Positions 10,262-17,400 of a DNA stretch of 38,473 nucleotides are shown piece after piece. Made by a program: the position numbers and the translations under genes. The DNA is from Paulinella micropora (taxonomy: Eukaryota > Cercozoa > Imbricatea > Euglyphida). Position 1 is the first letter of the stretch; the number at the start of each line of letters is the position of its first letter. The notes below the pieces were generated by a model. The model had not been told where the DNA came from, made no database searches, and was given only the letters and a program-made list of their open reading frames with translations. The stretch spans positions 482,129 to 520,601 of the forward strand of contig BJOX01000322.1 of the NCBI GenBank assembly GCA_009731375.1, read 5' to 3'.

Positions 10262-10493
10262 GGGCAAGAATAGCATCTATTTCAGCCTCATTGACCTTCC
10301 TTAACAGCCCTTTCGCAACCAAGGATTTGAAATACCCCGGCCTGCCATCACCTTTCATGAGATTAAGGTTGGCCAAAACAGTGACAGAAAATTTGAGATA
10401 ATGTCTGCACGCGTTGGTGAGAATGAAGTCAATCAAAATGAAAAAATCTACCTTAGCCCAATCATGGGTAGCAATAGAGAGGTTGAGAGAATT

Positions 10494-10556
10494 GGACCCG
10501 TGGCGAGCGGCATTGAACANNNNNNNNNNCGGACCCGTGGCGAGCGGCTTTGAACA
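10494..10556. other. Assembly gap (N 10520-10529) flanked by duplicate 26-mers
   Basis: Bases 10494-10519 and 10531-10556 are the same 26-mer with one mismatch. Both encode the transposase FxAARHGS segment on the minus strand, which should occur once. The duplication is therefore almost certainly an unmerged contig overlap. Confidence 0.85.
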
Positions 10557-12565
10557 TATCGACAGCGTTAAAAGCTGAATAATACAAAGCTACGGCCTGG
10601 CAGCGCGGGACTTGCGGCTTGACTGAGAAAAACGCGCATTCCGAGGTTTACCCTCCAAAGTAGTAGAGCAAGTAGCTATAATCTGCTGCTGATAATGATC
10701 GTTCTGGTTGACTGCGAGCAGCTTAATCCCATCCTTTTCGCATGTAGCTGAGGCTAAATCCCCCTTGGCCCCGCCCCTTGAGCTATGAAGTAACCTCACT
10801 GGAAACCCTGCGTGCGCAGTCTTAACCATGCCCACAAAATCACATCCCCTTTTCTTCATCTCGATGGCTGTTTTGACAGAGGCAAACCACGAATCACCTA
10901 CAAAGATGCGGCCCGTTCCCCACCATGGCTTCGTTAACCTAAGCGTAGTTGCAGTAGTAACCCCCAGAGCAGCCGCAAACTCTTTTTGTCGATCTCTCAC
11001 TTGCCCCTCAACCATCTCCATGGCTATACAGATGCCCGATTCCACGTCACAAGCTGTATGATACTCCCTCCCAACAGGGATCGGCTTCCTGGGGACCACC
11101 ATTTTGCCAGGCATTTTATCTCCTGTACACTGACCCATGCTTTCATCAACAGTAATAATAATAAGTCCTGGCACTATGGATTGCTCTGCCTTCTTGCCAA
11201 CTGCCTCAGCAAAAGCACGAACGGGGAGAAAAGGGTCAGTGTCTGATGAGGGGGGGCCAAGGGTCAAACATCTTAAAATAGCATCGAAGCGATTGAGGGC
11301 CATATACTTACCAAAGTCGTCCCCCGGCAGGCCGTCTGTGCCCACTTCACTTACCTTACCCCAGTGACACCTGGTGCTGCCCCTCTCTGCTAATGATATA
11401 CGAATTAGGATGCCTAAAAACACCCAAAACTCCTCCTCTGTAAGGGGGGACCTCATACGGGGGGTTGGATCTTTGCAGAGCTCCACGGAAGTGAGGTTGA
11501 GTATACATGGCAACATCTCAGTCGGGAAAAATTGCATAAAGTGCCTGCAGATGATACAGGGAAAAAAATTACAAATGGCGCAACAAATGGTAGCAAAGTG
11601 GACACCATGATTGAGAAAAAAGCAGCATCAAAAGCAAGACTCGAAAATTTATCTTCTCTCTTGAATCTCTCTGCAAGTTCATAACATAATTCAAAAAAAA
11701 AGGGAGGAACAGAAAGAGGAAGTTTTGAGGAGTTGTAATGCTACTGGAATAGATAAAGGGGAGTCAACAGAGGGAGAAAGGGGAGTACGTACAGGGTGGG
11801 GTCGATGTCGAATTTTTGATCCATCGTCGACCTCGCCTTATGGCGAGGTCGATCGCTGCTCGGGTCCACGGTCTGAGGACCCAAGACCCAGTCGAATCCC
11901 TTAGATGTGAGTTTTGCTTTCTCATCAGCTACCTGTAGGGGTGTGTAGGGGCTGGGATTGTAAACAGGAGGGCTTTCGTCGTCAACCCCCTCCTCATCAT
12001 CGTCGTTTTCCTCCTCCACCTTCTGCTCCTTCTCATCCTCCTTCTGCTCCTGCTCCTGCTCCTTCTGCTCCTCCTCTTCGTCCTCTGAAACCTCCATCTC
12101 CACCTCTTCTCCGTCACCATTTATGAACTTATAAAACCCCCCTGCCTGCAAGGGGCATGGTTTGCAGTTCTTCTCAAAGACATAATAATCCTTCCCATCA
12201 AAACGCATGGTAACCAATGCTTTCTCTTTTTTGGATTCTTTTTTTTTCAGTGTCCCCAAAGCACCAATGTCACGGTAAGTGGGATCACCAAATCTTTTTT
12301 GGCCCAGGCCCTGCCAAACTTCCAAACAGCGATCGAAAGGGTGCTGCCCACCTCCATCTTTTTTGCTCGTGACGACTTCACGTGGAAAAAAGCCAATCTG
12401 AGGGTCAGCACTTGTCGAATTAACTAAATAACTTCTACTCAAATGACTGAGCAGAAATTTTACCCGTCGATTTCTAGACACTTTTCCTTTACTTTTCTAG
12501 AGTTTATTTTACAAAATCAGCACCGGTCGCCTCGGAATTTTTTGAAAACCTGTCACTAAAAAGTT

Positions 12566-12607
12566 ATGCCGGCCGGCATCAGAGGATGCCGCCCGGCATC
12601 ACCAGGC
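12566..12607 (-). repeat. Right terminal inverted repeat with duplicated palindrome
   Basis: Two adjacent palindromes, ATGCCGGCCGGCATC (12566-12580) and GATGCCGCCCGGCATC (12585-12600), followed by ACCAGGC. The outer one pairs with the left end of the element. Duplicated palindromes near an end are typical of transposase-binding sites. Confidence 0.55.
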
Positions 12608-13533
12608 ACACAGACACTGGCAGTGCCGTCTAATCTCAGAAAGGGTGAAGTCGTATTTCTCCATTGACCTGTGCTATAAATAAGCAGTTGGTTATCTGAT
12701 GGGAAGCCTGTTGTTGTCACATCGCTGTGGCTATCTATACTTCCACCTGCTGACACTTTATCATTATTATCATTATGCTCAAATATCCATTCATCAACAT
12801 CTTTGGTATTTAGCAAATTAACTCCTGTTATATTCAAATACCCTCCCATATTAATATTGCCGAATTCATCAACATTTATCTGAAAGGTTTTATTTACCCA
12901 GTTTATTGAATTATATGTTAGATAACTATTAGTGGCTATTGGTGCGGTTATCACTACATCAGAAAGTGTGTCAATTGAACCGAGGGCGGTATTCTTCCAT
13001 TTACCATCTACATCATTATATGTTAAGTATTGACCGACCCATGGTGCAGATATGTTCGTGTCTATCAAATTATAAAGGCTGGTTTGGTGCGGATTGGAAG
13101 TATTGCTTCTGTGTTGAGTTGAGGCTTTGACTTCGTCATTGTCCCTCACTCGTTGCTCTGTATAGTATAAATTTTTTCCTTCTTTTAGGTCAGTTGTTGA
13201 CTTTAAAGCGAGACGTGTGTCAAAGCGGTTATCAGTCCAATAATAATTAAGTCTTTCTTTTAGGTCAGTTGTTGATTTAAAAGCGAACCGACCATCAAAG
13301 CGGTTATCAGTCCAATAATAATTAAGCCCTTCTTTTAGGTCTGTTGTTGATTTTAAAGCGAGACGTATGTCAAATCGCGCATCAGTATAATAAAGATTTA
13401 TTGGGTCGGAATCTTCTGGCACTCTGTCAGTGTTTAAACCCACTATGTTGGTATTGGTTAGGTCAAGGTTGGCGATTGAAATGCTATCTGTCGCGATTTC
13501 TGACAAGCCGAGTAATGATTTATATTGCGACAT
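12608..13533 (-). CDS. Tail-fibre-like structural protein of a PLV/virophage-like element, truncated
   Basis: The ATG at 13533 opens about 308 viral codons before the frame runs into the piggyBac end (the chimeric frame stops at 12556). Residues 47-128 hold three near-identical units of about 25 residues with the motif RFDxRLALKSTTDLKEG and NYYWTDN or NLYYT. This is the LYYTDAR repeat known from phage tail fibres and fibre-like proteins of algal viruses. Downstream are the segments WVGQYLTYND, NITGVNLLN, GSIDSHSDV and FLRLDG, also typical of trimeric fibre shafts. It probably served for attachment of a virion to the host cell; that role is inferred from motifs only. The gene is divergent to the ORF at 20359 once the copia insertion is removed. 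It is disrupted at its 3' side and its remainder lies at 9481-9690. Confidence 0.65.
13150..13395 (-). repeat. Three 75-bp coding tandem repeats in the fibre gene
   Basis: Each unit encodes a 25-residue block containing KSTTDLKEG or KSTTDLKER and a YYWTDN/LYYTEQ end. The DNA copies are nearly identical (TCTTTTAGGTCAGTTGTTGA recurs), so the array expanded or was homogenised recently. Confidence 0.8.
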
Positions 13534-13580
13534 TGATATTTTAGAATTGCGCTTCGTGCTGACGCACTCTCGCTTATTCT

Positions 13581-13589
13581 AAAACATCG
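13581..13589 (+). promoter_or_regulatory. Left arm of an inverted repeat in a divergent viral promoter, now split by copia
   Basis: AAAACATCG here and CGATGTTTT at 20269-20277 are inverted copies. Removing the copia element and one target duplication brings the arms to about 30 bp apart, in A+T-rich DNA between the fibre gene (minus) and the ORF at 20359 (plus). A shared promoter or operator is a reasonable reading, without direct proof. Confidence 0.35.
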
Positions 13590-13607
13590 GAAAAAAATTT
13601 AAGAAAA

Positions 13608-13900
13608 CTTTACATTACAATAACGGTTAGAATAATTTCTGACAGCAGTTACTCATGATATGACAGTTACGTCATTTATTATATGTCGATAGGACTGATT
13701 TACCAATTATTTACGACTGACCTAATTAATGAATTTGGCATTGTCAGCCAGTCACATGTTATGGTTTTGCCGCCTTCAGTTTGGCGGTAATAATTTTACT
13801 CAATAAATCTCTCACAATCTGTTCAACTGCGAACTACCAAAGTGTCCCGGTCTTCAACCCGGCCTCTGTCAACTAAGCTACCGGATTTATAAATACATTG
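13608..13900 (+). repeat. 5' LTR of the copia element
   Basis: Begins CTTTACATTACAATAACGG and ends TTATAAATACATTG. The ends are not the usual TG..CA, but the boundaries are fixed by the GAAAA target duplication, the primer-binding site and the purine tract. It contains an AATAAA at about 13802-13807 and TTTATAAATA near the 3' end. Confidence 0.93.
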
Positions 13901-13914
13901 GGTTATGAGTGCTT
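13901..13914 (+). promoter_or_regulatory. Candidate primer-binding site
   Basis: Directly after the LTR, TTGGGTTATGAGTGC resembles the TGGTATCAGAGC-type site used by copia elements to prime from initiator tRNA-Met. It overlaps the gag start codon ATG at 13905. Confidence 0.45.
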
Positions 13915-14456
13915 CTGCGACGAAGGATGCGGCGACTGTGATCCTGCAAGGCAAGGCGCCTGCGTTCATCGATGGTATTAAGGGGAGAAGCTGGGATGAC
14001 TGGTTTGCGCAGGCAAGGGCGGATTTGTCCTCGGTCGAATGCTGGGAATATGTCGCGCCTTTGGCTGATGTACTGAGATGGCGGTCCGAGATTGAAGCTG
14101 AGCCTGCGGCGGGAGCACCGGATGCGGCTTACGGGGACCGGAAGGAGAACAAGAGAGAGGCTAAGGCGAGGGAGGCAAAGGCTCCTGCGGACGCAAAAGC
14201 TGGACCGGAGGCAGGAGATGGCATTACTTTGACCATGCAACCGACGGAAGATCATAGCCAGAAGGGCGCAGATCTTCATGTGGTTGTACAAAGCGCTAGA
14301 GAACGGATCGCCGGCGGAGAGGATTGTCCGACACTTGGTCAGAGAGCCTGCGCTGCGACCGGAGGAGCTCGTCGGCATCCTGCGTCAACGCTACCAAGGG
14401 AATGCGGCCCACCAGAAGCAGAAAAGGAACAGCATCGTAAGCAACTGGCAATTTAA
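13905..14456 (+). CDS. gag: copia Gag, N-terminal part (out of frame with the main ORF)
   Basis: Starts at an ATG four bases after the LTR and encodes FIDGIKGRSWDDWFAQARAD and then ECWEYV, which fits the N-terminal fold of copia Gag (Trp-rich, W..W motif). A Lys/Ala/Glu-rich linker follows. After about residue 110 the sensible protein continues in the +1 frame: that frame is open from 14233 and reads KIIARRAQIFMWLYKALENG, which joins the main polyprotein. Either one base is inserted (or two lost) near 14233-14280, or the element uses +1 frameshifting inside gag, unlike Ty1 where the shift lies between gag and pol. Confidence 0.75.
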   Translation: MSASATKDAATVILQGKAPAFIDGIKGRSWDDWFAQARADLSSVECWEYVAPLADVLRWRSEIEAEPAAGAPDAAYGDRKENKREAKAREAKAPADAKAGPEAGDGITLTMQPTEDHSQKGADLHVVVQSARERIAGGEDCPTLGQRACAATGGARRHPASTLPRECGPPEAEKEQHRKQLAI

Positions 14457-17400
14457 TGCTAAAGATGATATGATGGCACAGCTGAGGGACTTTATGAGTC
14501 ATTGTGAGTTCCTAGAGGATCATGGTGAACCGGTCAGTGTCACACTGCAGATGCAGTTCGTGAAGACCGCCCTGGCAAAGTGTGCAGAGAAGCATTTGTG
14601 GAAGCCGTTCTTGGATGCGCAAGTTACCAATCCATCGCTGGAGTGCGACGACTTCGAAGCGGCCTTCGAAAGGAGAGTAATCGCTAATGAAGAGCAGAGG
14701 ATGGCTACCAAAGAGGAGGCGGCGATGTGGGCGAACGGGCAAGCGAAAGTTGACAAGAGCGACAAGGGTGATAAGGGCGGCAAGAGCGATAGGCCGAAGC
14801 TGGAGTGCTACAACTGTTCAAAAGGCCACAAGTACTTCAGGTGCATGGAGAAGTGTCGCATACCTGGGCACGAGCATGTAGGCAAGTCGTGCCCAACGCT
14901 CAAGGACAGGTACCGCAAGAAAATTCCTAAGGAAGAAAAACCGAAGAAAGATGTCGCGGCAAATGGAGGGAGAGACCAAGGACGCAAAGGTTCTGGTGCC
15001 CCGAGGAACCCCCCCGCCGCGGCCGTGTCGTGTATGGCGTTTGATCTAAGACGTCAAAGGCGAGCAACGATGGTTGATCCTGTTCCAAGATATGCAGTGG
15101 GTGAGGAGGAGTACCTGGCTCCGGCGGCGGATGGTTCGGGACTGCGGGTGATACCTAAGAAGGGTGAGAAGACGTGTGGGTATGCATTTATGGCTCAGAA
15201 TGAGACGAGGTTCGTTTTTGTGGCACCACCGGAGAGCGAGGCTGAAGGGAACCAAAGCAATGGGACGGTGAACGTGGCCGACTTCTGTACGGTGTTCAAC
15301 AATGCTCCCCTGGCGGAGCTGCATTGGTGGAAGTGGTACTACAATCTCCGCATCTCTCCGGACGAATGGGAGCAATGGGCTAGTGGACTGTCGGGGGCTG
15401 AACCCTGTGGCAAAGACACGCCGGTACCCTTGGAATGTGAAGCGTGTAGTGTCACCCAGCTTGCCAAGCCCAAGATGTGCTCTAGATGCAAAATGGTGGC
15501 GTACTGCGATAGAGGGTGCCAGAGAATCGACTACCCAGCCCATAAGGAGTTCTGCAAATGGACGCAGAACGAAGGCAAGGAAGACTGGGCTAAAGTCGTC
15601 GAGAGTGGCCGCGAGCCTCGGGGGTTGGGACCTCATAGTCTGAATGAAACGAGACGAAGAGGGGATGTGGCCTACAGAAGGCTGCTGAGGTATTGTACCG
15701 TCAGACCGGACGTGGGGGAGAGTGCTATGGCGCTACAACCGAGGTACAACGACATCTTGCTGCTGATGGGCCCGCCCAAAGAAGCAAACGAGTATGTACA
15801 GGCGAGCTGGGACATACTGCAAGAGGCGAAGAGGCATGTGACCTCGGAACCGGAACGGGTGTTGCTACGTGCCAAAGAACGTTACTTCCCCTGGGTATAT
15901 CAACTGTCTTCGATTGAGGCGGCTACAGAGCAGGCGTTGGCGCAACGGCGTGCTGGGCTAAACACATCAGCTACGACAATGGGTCGAAGTGGTGGCACTA
16001 GTGATGTGATTGCAGGACAGGGGGAGTCGGCTTACAGTGAAAGACGAGTTGGACGATGGGAAGAGGAGCGAACGGTCATCACACTAGAGGGCGGTGGAGG
16101 TGATCCAGTACCCCGGAATGTGATGGATGATGAAAAGAAGCCACCAAACACGCCGCCTACGCAGTTGGTTAGCGACAATGCACAAGATGGTGATGTGGAA
16201 ATGACCGAGGAAGGGAGGTCTATGCAAGAAGGAGGGCTGCATCGCGATGGAGGAGGTACCTCTACTGGTGGAGAAGAAGACAAGGGACCTACAGCTCACA
16301 TGGCTTTTGAAGATGGAGTAATGGGCGGGCAGGACCTGTATGAAGTCTATCTTGACTGTGGGTCGTCGCAGCACATGATTCCGATAGAAGACGCCCTAAG
16401 CAAGATTGGACAGGAGGAGGGGGTGGCAGTGAGAGGGATCTCTGGGCTCATCAAAACTGTGGCGATGGGGGATACGTCGTTTACAGGCATGAATGGAGAA
16501 GGTGGGCAGCAGGAGGTGGAGATGGGGGAGACCTACGTCTTACCTACCCTTGATCGTACGCTATTCTCATCTGGTCGCCTACAGCGAACGGGTTACACAA
16601 TAGTAATGCAAGATGACGAATTCTTCGTGATGAGGAAGAAGGTAATGGTAGAGGCATGCGAAAAGATTTTGACTGGGAGCTTCGATGCTGATACGTGTCA
16701 ATACCGATTTCACGTGGCGAACCCACCTGGATGGAGGAAAGAGAAGAAGGAATGCTCACCGTTCCCCGAATGCAACACTGCGTTTTGGTCTACCAGCATG
16801 AAACCAAGTACTACGGTGGACATGAGTGAGATAAATGGCATATTTCACTTCGGGGAGACGATGGCACGTCAATTCTTGAAGCAAAATGGGCTGACACCGA
16901 AGGGAAAGGCGTCTACCCTGAGGTGTGATTGCTTGGCCTGTTCTACCACTAAGATTACTAAGCACTCGTCATTTGAGGGGGCGTCGCTAACGCTATGTGC
17001 AAAGACGGGAGAGGACTGGAGTGCAGATGGTACCGGTCGTATACCGTTTCCGTTGTACGGCAACACGCCGTATTGCCTGTTGTTTGTGGAGAACGTGTCT
17101 GGATACCTGAAAGGGCATTGGAACCACACGAGGGCATCAGACATTGCTGTCAAGCAGCTGGCTGCTGTGAGGGTGTGGTCGAAGACCCAGACGGGGAACG
17201 ACATGAAACAGTTCCGGACGGACAAAGAGTGGATCTCGAATGCGGTGAAAGATTTCCTCAGAAGTGAGGGGATTGAGCCCCGGTTACCCGTTCGTGCGGA
17301 CCCTAATAAGGATGCGTATGCTGAGGCAGGGATTCACATTGTTTTCTCATTGGCAGCTACGTTGCTAACCGCGAGGAGTGTGCCTGTCTACTTCTTACCT

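Larger units (their letters stand above)
9919..12481 (-). pseudogene. piggyBac-like (DDE_Tnp_1_7) transposase, two exons, frameshifted
   Basis: Exon 1 (12481 to about 11790) encodes a basic N-terminus and a long Glu/Asp-rich stretch, ending near MDQKFDIDPT. An intron of about 240 bp ends at a pyrimidine tract and TGCAG near 11546. The next exon encodes the catalytic core. From the ATG at 11537 it has D131 in ITVDESMGQ and D215 in IFVGDSWFAS, spaced as the first two acids of the piggyBac DDD triad. The frame then stops at 10590. A shifted frame continues with CQAVALYYSAFNAVD (third Asp), KAARHGS, and after a gap ATHDWAKVDFFILIDFILTN. A second frameshift near 10050 precedes the C-terminal cysteine-rich zinc domain (CRVCPC, then YYCATCG, LCNSKGRTCHAW), with a stop at 9919-9921. 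The complete domain order argues for a recently dead or mis-assembled copy. Two N gaps fall inside. It would cut and paste the element in the nucleus. Confidence 0.8.
9691..12607 (-). mobile_element. piggyBac-type DNA transposon inserted in a viral fibre gene
   Basis: The element holds a two-exon piggyBac-like transposase on the minus strand. It is bounded by inverted copies of a motif containing GCCTGG and a GATGCCGG..CCGGCATC palindrome (left 9691-9711, right 12566-12607). Outside both boundaries lie pieces of the same fibre-like gene. A TTAA target duplication, expected for piggyBac, is not visible, so the exact ends are uncertain. A CCAGT pentamer near both junctions is an alternative target duplication. 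Confidence 0.6.

Noticed and set aside
11741-12481. An independent acidic protein gene
   Set aside because: It lies inside the piggyBac ends, is in the same orientation, and ends at a plausible donor before the transposase core, so it is better read as the first exon.
12608-13533. A bacterial prophage tail-fibre gene or bacterial contamination
   Set aside because: Neighbouring genes, a Polinton-type integrase and nested eukaryotic transposons show a eukaryotic insertion.
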